A stretch of 64,000 bases of DNA from Smaragdicoccus niigatensis DSM 44881 = NBRC 103563 (GTDB taxonomy: Bacteria > Actinomycetota > Actinomycetes > Mycobacteriales > Mycobacteriaceae), in NCBI RefSeq assembly GCF_000380645.1, contig NZ_AQXZ01000018.1, forward strand, positions 124,001 through 188,000. The letters are read 5' to 3'. A program made the position numbers and the translations under genes. Below, piece after piece: positions 45,916 through 53,847 of this stretch. Under the pieces are notes generated by a model. That model did no database searches. It was not told where the DNA came from and saw only the letters and a program-made list of their open reading frames with translations. Each line of letters opens with the position of its first letter. The stretch's first letter is position 1.

Positions 45916-46092
45916 TTACTGGCCAGGCTTGAGCTTCTCGGCAGCTTCCTTGGCCTTGTCGACTGCACCCTCCGCAGCTTCCTTAGCCTTGTCGACTGCG
46001 CCTTCGGCAGCTTCCTTGGCCTTGGTAGCGAGGTCGGTAGCCTTCTCCTTGGCTGTCTCGACGGCCTCGGTGATCTTGTCCTGCAAGCCCAT
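45916..46092 (-). CDS. Small 11-mer-repeat amphipathic helix protein (LEA-like)
   Basis: A 58-residue protein that is almost one continuous amphipathic helix. After MGLQDKITEAVETAKEKATD come 11-residue repeats of the form AAEGAVDKAKE, repeated at both protein and DNA level (33-bp direct repeats with CTTGGCCTTGTCGACTG). GAAGGGGACCACC precedes ATG 46092. Such 11-mer repeats occur in LEA proteins and in lipid-binding helices; the mycobacterial small proteins of the Rv0909 type have similar composition. It may act in desiccation tolerance or membrane association. No partner gene is adjacent. Confidence 0.75.
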   Translation of the reverse strand: MGLQDKITEAVETAKEKATDLATKAKEAAEGAVDKAKEAAEGAVDKAKEAAEKLKPGQ

Positions 46093-46247
46093 GGTGGTCC
46101 CCTTCAACGCTCCGAACCACCTGTTTGCGGTTCGCTGTGACAATTATGGGACGGGTTTTCGCCCCACATGGACGTATTACCTGATCAAGGTCTGATCCGC
46201 ACTGGGACTCGCCTTCTGGCACCCGCTGTTAGGGGTACTTTTGCGCT

Positions 46248-46661
46248 ATGGCTGGCGAATACTCCGGTAAGGAATACACAGCGGACGGCATCACCGTCCT
46301 CTTCGACGGAACTCGCTGCCGACATTTCGCGGAGTGCGTGAAGGGTCTACCGGCGGTGTTCAACACCAAGGAAAGGCCGTGGATTCAGCCTGCGGAAGGC
46401 GACCCGCAAGCAGTCGCCGAGGTCGTTGAGAGGTGCCCGAGCGGCGCACTGCGGTATGTCCTCGCCAGCGGGCAGTCGGAGGTGCCGCCCGTACCGACCT
46501 CGATCACCGCAGTTCCCGGTGGGCCACTGCTTATCCGCGGCGATCTGCTGCTGACCCTGACCGGATCCGACGCGCCTTCGCACGAGATCCGGATGGCGGC
46601 GTGTACGTGCGGGTCGAGTGCGAACACACCGTTCTGCGACGGAGCCTGCACTCGCCACTGA
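46248..46661 (+). CDS. 4Fe-4S mono-cluster domain fused to variant CDGSH domain
   Basis: A 137-residue iron-sulfur protein. Residues 15-75 form a divergent 4Fe-4S domain (Fer4_19) with Cys24, Cys30 and Cys63 in RCRHFAEC and ERCPSGAL. Residues 112-137 match the CDGSH consensus CxCx2Sx3PxCDG, with Cys119, Cys121 and Cys130, but the essential fourth ligand His is Cys134 (CDGAC) and the chain stops three residues later at His137. The three other ligands, Pro128 and the DG are intact. This may give an all-Cys cluster or use the terminal His. A redox or cluster-transfer role is likely. It stands alone. Confidence 0.8.
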   Translation: MAGEYSGKEYTADGITVLFDGTRCRHFAECVKGLPAVFNTKERPWIQPAEGDPQAVAEVVERCPSGALRYVLASGQSEVPPVPTSITAVPGGPLLIRGDLLLTLTGSDAPSHEIRMAACTCGSSANTPFCDGACTRH

Positions 46662-46676
46662 GGCCAAAGCCCAGAA

Positions 46677-46713
46677 TGGTCGTTTGCGCTCACTGACCGA
46701 GCGCAAACGACCA
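46677..46713. terminator. Strong bidirectional terminator, 15-bp perfect stem
   Basis: TGGTCGTTTGCGCTC (46677-46691) and GAGCGCAAACGACCA (46699-46713) with loop ACTGACC, between convergent iron-sulfur and VOC genes. Confidence 0.9.
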
Positions 46714-46719
46714 CAAGAC

Positions 46720-47127
46720 CTAAGCCGCCTGGTTGATCCGAACGAGGTTGCCGGCGGGGTCGCGGAACGCGCAGTCCCGCACTCCGTACGGCTGGTCCAT
46801 CGGCTCCTGCACAACTTCCGCGCCCGCCGCCTGGACCTGCTCGAACGTGCCGTCCACATCTTCGGAAGACAGGACGATGCTGGCGTAGCTGCCCTTCGCC
46901 ATCATCTCGGCGATGGTGCGGCGCTCGTCCTCGGTGATTCCGGGATCGGCGGCCGGCGGGTGCAGCACGATCGACGTTTTCGAACCCTCGGGCCCGACCG
47001 TGATCCAGCGCATGGTGCCGTATCCGACGTCGTTGCGGACCTCGAATCCGAGGGTGTCCCGGTAGAAGGCCAGCGAGGCGTCCGGGTCGTCAGCGGGAAG
47101 GAAGGTGTAGTGAATGCTCAGGCTCAT
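46720..47127 (-). CDS. VOC-family protein downstream of AraC regulator
   Basis: A 135-residue glyoxalase-fold protein: YTFLPADDPDASLAFYRDTLGFEV opens the first unit, and VLSSEDVDGTFEQVQAAGAEVV and FRDPAGNLVRINQ close the second. The ATG 47127 lies 10 bases after the AraC stop, so the two are co-transcribed. Pairing with AraC is common where the VOC protein binds the ligand or modifies a quinone or antibiotic. Function open. Confidence 0.85.
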   Translation of the reverse strand: MSLSIHYTFLPADDPDASLAFYRDTLGFEVRNDVGYGTMRWITVGPEGSKTSIVLHPPAADPGITEDERRTIAEMMAKGSYASIVLSSEDVDGTFEQVQAAGAEVVQEPMDQPYGVRDCAFRDPAGNLVRINQAA

Positions 47128-47137
47128 GCAGATCACG

Positions 47138-47590
47138 CTACTGAGGCGCGGCAGCCGCTGCTTCTCGATTCCTGACCGGTCTGGTGACCTGTTTGGCAAC
47201 ACACGCCGGGATGCCTTTGGCCTCGTCGCCGGCCATTTTCTTGTACGCGCTCGGGGAGATGCCGACGAGTTCGGAAAATCGCGTGCTGAACGTTCCCAAC
47301 GATGAGCAACCGACCTCGAAGCACACCTCGGTGACGGACATGTCGCCGCGCCGAAGGAGTGTCATGGCGCGTTCGATCCGCCGCGTCATCAGATAGCTGT
47401 ACGGCGACTCGCCGTAGGCGGCCCGGAACTCACGACTCAAGTGACCGGCAGACATGAACACGCCTCGGGCCAGCGCCTCGACATCGAGCGGCTGCGCATA
47501 GTCGCGATCGATCCGATCACGGACTTTGCGCAGCAGCACGAGCTGTCGGAGGCGTGGATCGGATGGTCCAGTCACGATCCCAGTGTGCAC
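47138..47590 (-). CDS. AraC-family regulator
   Basis: A 150-residue protein that is essentially the two-HTH AraC DNA-binding domain: LARGVFMSAGHLSREFRAAYG (first HTH) and VTEVCFEVGCSSLGTFSTRFSELVGISPSAYKK (second HTH). No ligand domain precedes it. It is the first gene of an AraC-VOC pair. GTG start; an inner GTG five codons on is possible. Short AraC proteins of this type often activate the coupled gene. Confidence 0.9.
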   Translation of the reverse strand: MHTGIVTGPSDPRLRQLVLLRKVRDRIDRDYAQPLDVEALARGVFMSAGHLSREFRAAYGESPYSYLMTRRIERAMTLLRRGDMSVTEVCFEVGCSSLGTFSTRFSELVGISPSAYKKMAGDEAKGIPACVAKQVTRPVRNREAAAAAPQ

Positions 47591-47609
47591 TTTTTCGGCG
47601 GGAGTTGCC

Positions 47610-48263
47610 TCAGCAGGCGTTCAATCGCTTCGGCAGCACCGCGGCCAGTTTCTTCCCAAGCGCCAGATGGCCCTTGGCATTTGGGTGCAGCAGGTCGCGC
47701 CGATAGAGGCTGGGATCGACCTTGATGAACTTGCGGGCGTCGATGAAGGGAATCCCGACCGCGGCAGCGGCGTCGTGAACAGCCGCCGTGTTCGCATTGA
47801 CCAGGGCCGTGCTGTCCTTCTTCGGACGGTAGACCGGGCTCATCGCGAAGATCTCCGCGTGGGGGAGGCGTTCGTGGAGTTCTTCGAGAACGGCTTGCGC
47901 CGCTGGTTCGACTCCCTTGGTGTCCTTGTCGTTGAAGCTGCCCTGCACGATGACGATCGACGGGTCAGCCTCGACGATGTTCTCGACGCGATCGCCGAAG
48001 ACCCCGTAGATGGCTTTCTTCCCGGGATTGACGTAGCCGGTTCCGCTGCGACCGAAGTTGAGCGCGTCCCAACACATCAGCTTCGATGTCGTCCGCCAGT
48101 ACTGGGGGTCGCCGGTACCCGCCGTGTAGGAGTCGCCGAGGAACGCGACGGTCGGCTTGGGGTGGGCGGCAGTCGTCGCGTTGGCGGCGGGGCCGAAAAA
48201 TGTGACTGAAGTGGCAACTGCGGCGCAGATCAAGCCAATTCGAGCGGGACGGGCACAATACAC
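47610..48263 (-). CDS. Secreted SGNH/GDSL hydrolase
   Basis: A 217-residue exported lipase/esterase. A signal peptide ends near PAANA-TT. Block I GDSYTAG (Ser), block III GSFND (Gly, Asn) and block V DLLHPNAKGH (Asp, His) make a complete SGNH active site. One Cys pair may form a disulfide. GTG start. It is 19 bases upstream of the AraC gene on the same strand but is probably separately used. The ester substrate is unknown. Confidence 0.9.
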   Translation of the reverse strand: MYCARPARIGLICAAVATSVTFFGPAANATTAAHPKPTVAFLGDSYTAGTGDPQYWRTTSKLMCWDALNFGRSGTGYVNPGKKAIYGVFGDRVENIVEADPSIVIVQGSFNDKDTKGVEPAAQAVLEELHERLPHAEIFAMSPVYRPKKDSTALVNANTAAVHDAAAAVGIPFIDARKFIKVDPSLYRRDLLHPNAKGHLALGKKLAAVLPKRLNAC

Positions 48264-48325
48264 TCCAAGATCGTAATTGCGTGGCAGAATCGCAGCATCC
48301 GCACAGCGGAGATCTTGATCACAGG

Positions 48326-48532
48326 CTAGGCGGCTACCGCGACCAGATCTGATGAGCGGCGATGAGCCTTCCTGGCCAATGCTCGCTCGAATTCTGCATC
48401 CGGACCGCCCAATGCAGCGAGGTGCTCGTGCAGGCGGGCCTTGGCTTCGAACCAGGCCGCGAACTCGGTCTTGCTGGCACCCGACGCCGGGCGCGCAAAC
48501 GAGAGGGTCATCATCTCGGTCAGCGTGTTCAT
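48326..48532 (-). CDS. Small hypothetical protein (68 aa)
   Basis: A 68-residue soluble protein beginning MNTLTEMMTLSFARP and ending SSDLVAVAA, rich in Ala and in short helices (FAAWFEAKARLHEHLAAL). A good ribosome-binding site GAGGAGCG precedes ATG 48532. I recognise no family. It lies 62 bases from the SGNH hydrolase gene and 97 bases after the AraC gene on the same strand. No function is claimed. Confidence 0.55.
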   Translation of the reverse strand: MNTLTEMMTLSFARPASGASKTEFAAWFEAKARLHEHLAALGGPDAEFERALARKAHRRSSDLVAVAA

Positions 48533-48629
48533 CGCTTCGCTCCTCGACGTCAGGTCTTTTCGGGCTCTCACTAATACGACGAATCCAGGCACGCGAATTC
48601 GACCGGTGCGGGCAGAAAAGTTCCGGACG

Positions 48630-49508
48630 TCAGTTCCGTTTGCGCCAACGAGAAGGTGCGAGACCGAACTCCCGCGTGAAGGCCCGGCTGAAGGCCGCAT
48701 CGGACTCGAATCCGACGGCCCGAGCGACCTGACTGACGGACTGCTCGTTGGACTCCAGAAGGGCCGCTGCCTTCTCGAGACGCCGGCTGGCCACGTATGC
48801 GGCCGGGGACTGCCCGAGCAGTCGAGTGAACCGCTCGGCGAACACCGATCGCGACTGATTCGCGAGTCGGGCCAGTTCGGCGACCGTCCATCGGTTCTCT
48901 GGTTGGGCGTGGATCGCGGTGAGAACCGGTGCGAGCTGACGATCCAACGCCGCGGTGAGCCAACCCGGTTGTGACCCATTGGTCGTCGACCATTCGCGCA
49001 GGGCGTGAATGAATAGCAGGTCGAGAATGCGCGAAATCATGACTCCGGCGCCTGGGCGTCCCGGCTTCAGTTCTTCGAGCAACAAGTTCAGGCTGAGCGG
49101 AAGCCACGGGCGACCCGAAGCCTTCACTCGAATCGCGGACGGCAGGACATCCAGTAACGTGCCCGCGGATTCGTTGTTCAGGACGAACCGGCCCGAAACC
49201 CATCCCGCCGCATCGTCGCTTGAAAGCTGGTGCGAATCGCCGCGTGCAACGAGCACCATGTCGCCGGGATCCAGCACGATCCGACCTTCGCCGGTTTCGA
49301 TGACGAGCCCCGCCGTTTCCGCGATGTGAAGTGCGCGAACTCCTTTCGGGAGGTCCACGCGAAACGGTGGAGTGGGCGCAAAGCGGGCGACGGCGTCGCC
49401 GCGGAGGCTCACCAACTGGAGCAATTCGGACAACGCATCTCCGGCGATGTTCGGAAACAAGATCGACTGCTCCGGAGTATCGGCAAATTGTTCCGGTTCC
49501 TGAGTCAT
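48630..49508 (-). CDS. AraC-family regulator with cupin ligand domain
   Basis: A regulator of about 292 residues with a cupin_6-type N domain (GDALSELLQLVSLRGDAVARF, VLDPGDMVLVARGDSHQL) and a C-terminal AraC HTH pair (WTVAELARLANQSRSVFAERFTRLLGQSP and SQVARAVGFESDAAFSRAFTREFG). The longest reading frame starts at 49577, overlapping the divergent hydrolase start; ATG 49508 leaves room for a shared promoter and is preferred here, but is unproven. It is likely to control the divergent alpha/beta hydrolase gene. Confidence 0.86.
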   Translation of the reverse strand: MTQEPEQFADTPEQSILFPNIAGDALSELLQLVSLRGDAVARFAPTPPFRVDLPKGVRALHIAETAGLVIETGEGRIVLDPGDMVLVARGDSHQLSSDDAAGWVSGRFVLNNESAGTLLDVLPSAIRVKASGRPWLPLSLNLLLEELKPGRPGAGVMISRILDLLFIHALREWSTTNGSQPGWLTAALDRQLAPVLTAIHAQPENRWTVAELARLANQSRSVFAERFTRLLGQSPAAYVASRRLEKAAALLESNEQSVSQVARAVGFESDAAFSRAFTREFGLAPSRWRKRN

Positions 49509-49575
49509 GGCCTGTGCCCGATCGTCCGCAATAGGTTGAAAGTCATCGCAGTCTTTCATTTCAGAGAGGTCCACC

Positions 49576-50280
49576 ATGACGGATAAGCCCGCGATTGTTC
49601 TCGTTCACGGATTCTGGGGCGGCGCCGCCCACTGGGCGAAGGTGATCGTCGAACTCCACCGGCGCGGATACGCCGATATCCGTGCTGTCGAAAACCCGCT
49701 CACCTCACTCGCCGCAGACGCGGCGCGCACACAGCAGATGGTCAAGCAGATCAACGGGCCGGTTGTCCTCGTCGGACACTCCTACGGCGGTGCGGTCATC
49801 ACCGAAGCCGGGAACCTGCCGAACGTCGTTGCGCTCGTCTATGTGGCCGCATTCGCGCCGGACGCGGGCGAGAGCCCCGGCCAGCTCACCCAGGAGATGC
49901 CGCCGTCAGCCTTTGCGAACGTCGTCCCGGACTCGGACGGATACCTGTGGATCATCCCCGACAAGTTCGGCGAGAGCTTCGCACAGGATCTGACCGAGGA
50001 TGAGGGACTCGTCATGGGTGCAACCCAGAAGGCGCCGCTGGCATCGACTTTCGGCGATACCGTCACCGACCCGGCGTGGAAGCACAAGCCGGTCTGGTAT
50101 CAGGTTTCGACCGAGGACCGCATGATCAACCCGGACAACGAGCGCCGTATGGCAGCGCGCATGAACCCGCGCGAGATCATCGAACTCGCTGCGAGCCATG
50201 CGTCGCTCGCGTCGCAGCCAGCGGCGATCGTCGATCTGATCGACATGGCCTCGGTCGCCGTGAGTCCGGTCAGCGCGTAG
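49576..50280 (+). CDS. Alpha/beta hydrolase (EstC/pyrethroid-hydrolase type)
   Basis: A 234-residue alpha/beta hydrolase of the compact EstC/RsbQ-like group, with oxyanion VLVHGFWGG, nucleophile VVLVGHSYGGAV, acid STEDRMI and His in ASHASLAS. Ribosome-binding AGAGAGG precedes ATG 49576. It is expressed divergently from an AraC regulator with a cupin domain, suggesting induction by a small molecule. The substrate is unknown. Confidence 0.87.
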   Translation: MTDKPAIVLVHGFWGGAAHWAKVIVELHRRGYADIRAVENPLTSLAADAARTQQMVKQINGPVVLVGHSYGGAVITEAGNLPNVVALVYVAAFAPDAGESPGQLTQEMPPSAFANVVPDSDGYLWIIPDKFGESFAQDLTEDEGLVMGATQKAPLASTFGDTVTDPAWKHKPVWYQVSTEDRMINPDNERRMAARMNPREIIELAASHASLASQPAAIVDLIDMASVAVSPVSA

Positions 50281-50291
50281 AAGTCGTCGGA

Positions 50292-50618
50292 CTAGCCAAC
50301 GACCGCCGACAGTCCGACACACACCAGAGTCCCGCAGACGAGGCTCAGCACGACGTTTCGCCTCCATGCGTGGAGTCCGATGGTGGTCAGGACGGCAATG
50401 AACTGGGGAAGGGCAACGGACCACTCGGCGGTCGCCAGCGGCGTCATCACGTAAAACGCCAGGATCGTCAGGGCGCCGAGTGGCATCCACTTTCCGATGT
50501 CGGCGAGCAATGCGGACTCGCGGAGGTATCCCTTGACCGCGAAGGGAAGAGCCCGAAGCGCAAGGGTGATCGCAATCGCGACGCCGATTGCGGACGCGAC
50601 GTAGGCCTCATGCGGCAT
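50292..50618 (-). CDS. azlD: AzlD-like branched-chain amino-acid exporter subunit
   Basis: A 108-residue four-helix membrane protein of the AzlD family, the small partner of AzlC in branched-chain amino-acid efflux. AIGVAIAITLALRALPFAV and the ALTILAFYVMTPL helix are family marks. ATG 50618 lies inside the end of azlC (11-base overlap). It would form a two-subunit exporter with AzlC. Confidence 0.85.
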   Translation of the reverse strand: MPHEAYVASAIGVAIAITLALRALPFAVKGYLRESALLADIGKWMPLGALTILAFYVMTPLATAEWSVALPQFIAVLTTIGLHAWRRNVVLSLVCGTLVCVGLSAVVG

Positions 50619-51318
50619 GGACCGACCTCCGCCCGGTGAAGTGCCGAAGGACCAGCGTCGACGCGAACAACACCATTCCGACGAGCACGATGGCCTGCGG
50701 GGCCAGCACTGCGGCAACAAGTGCACACCCGCCGGCGAGCGTCAGCGTGCGCCAGTCGGGACGATCGCGGTAGGCGTCCATCGTCAGCACGATGAACAGC
50801 GCCGTCAGGATGAAGTCGAGTCCCTTGACATCGCTGAGGACCGTCGATCCAGCGACTCCGCCCACCAGTGCGCCGATCGCCCACGAGGAGTGCAGGCCGA
50901 GTTGGGTCCACAGGATTCTTCGGCTGCGAAGGGTCCGGGGGTCCTTCGTGCTCAACAGCGCGTACGCCTCGTCGGTCAGCGCGTAGACGCTGTAGAACTT
51001 CGCCCAGCGGCCGTGCACCCGGTCGAGCGGGAACGTCAGTCCGTAGAACAGGTGTCGTGAGTTCACCACGAACGTGGTCGTCGCGATCGCCGCGACCGGA
51101 GCGGCGACGACAAGCATTCCGACCAGGATGAATTCGAGGGAGCCCGCGAAGATGCCGGCCGAGATGAGGGGCGCCAGCCACCACGGAAAGCCGTGACTCG
51201 AGACGTACACACCGAACCCGATGCCCAACGCGAAGAGCCCGGCCCACACGACCCAGGTCTCGCGCGCGGCCGTCGCAAGATCGGATTCGCGCTGCTCAAC
51301 CAGGGTGTTTGTGGCCAT
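50608..51318 (-). CDS. azlC: AzlC-like branched-chain amino-acid exporter subunit
   Basis: A 236-residue membrane protein of the AzlC family with about eight helices. The opening FALGIGFGVYVSSHGFPWW, LEFILVGMLV, and the signature NSRHLFYGLTFPLDRV are visible. It overlaps azlD by 11 bases and diverges from an Lrp/AsnC regulator, the usual arrangement for an amino-acid-responsive exporter. Substrates are probably branched-chain amino acids or analogues. Confidence 0.9.
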   Translation of the reverse strand: MATNTLVEQRESDLATAARETWVVWAGLFALGIGFGVYVSSHGFPWWLAPLISAGIFAGSLEFILVGMLVVAAPVAAIATTTFVVNSRHLFYGLTFPLDRVHGRWAKFYSVYALTDEAYALLSTKDPRTLRSRRILWTQLGLHSSWAIGALVGGVAGSTVLSDVKGLDFILTALFIVLTMDAYRDRPDWRTLTLAGGCALVAAVLAPQAIVLVGMVLFASTLVLRHFTGRRSVHAA

Positions 51319-51398
51319 GAAGCAACGATAGAAAATTCATCGAGCACTTTGATTGCCACTTTGTGCCGTCGCGGACCCGTGAGCGCAATATTGGAGAT

Positions 51399-51839
51399 GT
51401 GGATCGCATCGATCGCGCAATCATTGCGCAGTTGCAAGAGAACGGCCGTCTGACGAACCAAGAACTGGCCGACCGCGTGGGGTTGACGCCCGCGCCGTGC
51501 TTACGGCGTGTGCGCAGGCTGGAGGCCGACGGCGTCATTACCGGCTATTCGGCGATCGTCAACCCGGCCGCGCTCGGCCGGGACTTCGAGGTGCTCATCA
51601 GTGCCGAGCTCGCGGCCAAGGACCGAGCCACCGTCGAGGCATTCGAAAGTCGGCTGTCGGCGATGGACGAGGTCGCGGAGTTAAGGCGTATGTACGGGAT
51701 TCCCGACTACTTCATCCGGGTTCAGGTCGCGAACACCGCCGAGTACGAACAGTGGATGATCACGCGGCTCATGGGTGATCCGGCCATCGCGCGTGTCGAT
51801 TCCCGGATCACCATGAAGATGCTCAAGACGCCGCGCTAG
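51399..51839 (+). CDS. Lrp/AsnC-family regulator
   Basis: A 146-residue Lrp/AsnC protein: HTH region IDRAIIAQLQENGRLTNQELADRVGLTPAPCLRRVRRLE, then the RAM/ACT-like ligand domain with MYGIPDYFIRVQVANTAEYEQWM. GTG 51399 gives the typical N terminus; GTG 51363 is possible. It diverges from azlCD and probably regulates them in response to an amino acid. CACTTTG is repeated twice (51340-51360 region) in the divergent promoter. Confidence 0.9.
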   Translation: MDRIDRAIIAQLQENGRLTNQELADRVGLTPAPCLRRVRRLEADGVITGYSAIVNPAALGRDFEVLISAELAAKDRATVEAFESRLSAMDEVAELRRMYGIPDYFIRVQVANTAEYEQWMITRLMGDPAIARVDSRITMKMLKTPR

Positions 51840-51894
51840 CCACGGTCCCTAGGATGATGCGGACGACGGCAGCGTGCCGTTGGGAGGGATACAC

Positions 51895-52506
51895 ATGCCG
51901 CGAGTGCCGGACGAGGATCGCAAAGCGCGACCGTATGCACCGCGCAAGTCGCCCGAGGAGCGGCGCGAGCAACTGCTCGATGCGGCCCTTCGCGTCACTG
52001 TTCGGGACGGAATCCACAAGGTCTCGATGGACACCGTGTCGAAGGAAGCAGGGGTCACGCGGCCGGTCATCTACGGCGTTTTCACCGACACGAACGACCT
52101 GCTGAGCGCATTCTTGGCCCGCGAAGAAACTGCCGTTATCGCGCAGATGTCGCCGATCCTGCCAACCGTCGGAGACGAGGATCCCGGTGCGGCGGTGTTG
52201 ATCTTCCTCGAACGATTTCTGATGGCCGTCCAGGAAGCGCCAGCCCGCTGGCGAGCGGTGTTCGCGCTGGTCGACAGCACTGCGGCGGCATTCCGCGAGC
52301 GCGTGGAAAGAGGCCGGAGAGTGCTCATCTCTGTCCTGGAGGACCTTCTGCGTATTGAGGATCCGGATGAGGACACCGAGTTGTACGCCCGCGCGATCCT
52401 CGCGCTCATGTGGGATGCCGGTCGCACGGTGCTCGCGGAACCCGACCAGTTCCCGCCCGAGCGGATCACGACGTTCGCGCGAAAGCTGCTCCAGCGACTG
52501 CCGTAA
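51895..52506 (+). CDS. TetR-family regulator
   Basis: A 203-residue TetR protein. HTH HKVSMDTVSKEAGVTRPVIYGVFTDTNDLL (about residues 40-75). The rest is helical, with LIFLERFLMAVQEAPARWRAVFALVD lining a pocket. GGGAGGGATACAC precedes ATG 51895. It stands alone between an Lrp gene and copy B of the palindromic element. Target genes are not evident. Confidence 0.88.
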   Translation: MPRVPDEDRKARPYAPRKSPEERREQLLDAALRVTVRDGIHKVSMDTVSKEAGVTRPVIYGVFTDTNDLLSAFLAREETAVIAQMSPILPTVGDEDPGAAVLIFLERFLMAVQEAPARWRAVFALVDSTAAAFRERVERGRRVLISVLEDLLRIEDPDEDTELYARAILALMWDAGRTVLAEPDQFPPERITTFARKLLQRLP

Positions 52507-52530
52507 GCGCGGTGTACCGAAGGATCGGAT

Positions 52531-52591
52531 CCCGCTGGTCCATGCGGTACCGAAAAGTGCGTCTGATCAGGCGCACGATCTGGTATGCCAT
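52531..52591 (-). repeat. 61-bp palindromic element, copy B
   Basis: Contains a 20-bp near-perfect palindrome (52557-52576) around CTGATCAG, with outer arms ATGCGGTACC (52542-52551) and GGTATGCCAT (52582-52591) that pair at 7 of 10 positions. On the minus strand it aligns without gap to copy A (44049-44109) at 46 of 61 bases, including GACCxGCGGG at the end. It lies between the convergent TetR and SRPBCC genes. Confidence 0.75.
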
Positions 52592-52647
52592 GCAGCCCAA
52601 CGCCAAACAGGTGCGCGATGCGGCAACTCATGCACCCAGGCCAACGG

Positions 52648-53130
52648 TCAGACCGTTGCGCCCTGTAGATACCCGGACAGCGACCTCAGTACCTGACGCG
52701 CATATCCGTTCCACATCATCCCCAACGCGGGGACGAGCGGAGCGGTGACTGCGTACTTGGGGTGCACCGTCCACTGCCAGGTGATGAGTGTTCCACTACC
52801 CGCGGAGGCAAAGGTCCAGGCGCCTTCGATATGGGAAACCAACACCTCCATCGGGCCCTTGATGTCGGTGAGCGTGTACCCGAAGCTCGTCGGACCGTCG
52901 ACATGGGTCAAGGTCTCGAGCACGCTTCCGCCACCGGTCAACTTCAGCGTCCGCGATTGTCCGACCGAACCCCAAACACCCGGTGAGTGCTGATCGACCG
53001 CCTTGATGGGCGGAAACGGGCCGTACCACTTGTTGAACAGTTCCGTGATCGGCATGGGAAGCGTGCGCGCGAATGAGGCACCCTGCGGCACTGGAACATC
53101 GAGCGACTGGGAAACCACTACGGGACGCAT
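52648..53130 (-). CDS. SRPBCC (START-like) domain protein
   Basis: A 160-residue single SRPBCC/START-like ligand-binding fold: it begins with SQSLDVPVPQGASFARTLPMP, has FNKWYGPFPPIKAV, then beta strands such as LETLTHVDGPTSFGYTLTDI and WTFASAGSGTLITWQWTV, ending in the long helix MMWNGYARQVLRSLSGYL. No signal peptide. It lies on the same strand as the ion channel upstream, 38 bases apart. It probably binds a hydrophobic ligand; no enzyme activity is suggested. Confidence 0.8.
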   Translation of the reverse strand: MRPVVVSQSLDVPVPQGASFARTLPMPITELFNKWYGPFPPIKAVDQHSPGVWGSVGQSRTLKLTGGGSVLETLTHVDGPTSFGYTLTDIKGPMEVLVSHIEGAWTFASAGSGTLITWQWTVHPKYAVTAPLVPALGMMWNGYARQVLRSLSGYLQGATV

Positions 53131-53168
53131 GAATCCATCCTCGCCGCATGCGAGGGTTCCAACAAGGG

Positions 53169-53837
53169 TTACTTCGGTTCGGACGTCCGCCCGCGCATCG
53201 TGAGCCCGACGATTCGAGAGACGAGCATCGCGACATATGCCAGGCCGACGATCTGCTCGATCATCACCAGCGATCGAGCAACGGGCCGGATCGGGACGAT
53301 GTCGCTGAGTCCGGTAGACGTCAGCGTTGTGACCGAGAGGAAGAGCAGTTCGATCCACGTTCGCTGTGCTTCCGGCGCGACCGCGGCCGTGAAACTGTTC
53401 GGCTGGACGTACTGGCACACGGTGAAGACGTGTGCGAAACCCCAGGCGAGCAGCGTGAACGTCGCTCCGACCGCCCACATTTCGTCGGTCGTGATGTCGG
53501 CGTCGTAGAGCATGTAGGCGAGCATGCAACCGGCCGCATAGACGTACAGGCACGCTTCCAGCACCGACGAAGTGATTCCCAGAGCCGGGACATCGAAGAA
53601 CGCGTCCAGCGCCAACAAGACGCCGGCCGGCATCGCCAGCGCCGCGCCGACCCAGGTCAGACCAGGGGAGAAGCGCACAGCCCACAGCGCGAGAAGCACA
53701 ATGCCGACGCCGAACGCGTTGAACAGCGCTCGGCTGATCGAGGTCGAACCCATCAGCGGATACAGGAGCAACCCGGCGATCTGGACCGCGAACAGGACCG
53801 CAGACGGGTGCTGTTTGATCCACTCGACGCGAGTCAC
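53169..53837 (-). CDS. Ion-channel-family membrane protein (variant filter)
   Basis: A 222-residue protein with about six helices and a C-terminal two-helix pore module of the ion channel (Ion_trans_2) kind. In the pore, the TVGYGD of potassium channels is replaced by TLTSTGLSDIVP, a variant in which the GYG is lost. Selectivity is therefore uncertain; it may be a non-selective or anion channel. GTG 53837 is chosen by homology to the first helix. It is followed on the same strand by the SRPBCC gene and stands 10 bases from the secreted protein gene stop. Confidence 0.7.
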   Translation of the reverse strand: MTRVEWIKQHPSAVLFAVQIAGLLLYPLMGSTSISRALFNAFGVGIVLLALWAVRFSPGLTWVGAALAMPAGVLLALDAFFDVPALGITSSVLEACLYVYAAGCMLAYMLYDADITTDEMWAVGATFTLLAWGFAHVFTVCQYVQPNSFTAAVAPEAQRTWIELLFLSVTTLTSTGLSDIVPIRPVARSLVMIEQIVGLAYVAMLVSRIVGLTMRGRTSEPK

Positions 53838-53847
53838 AGCACTGATG

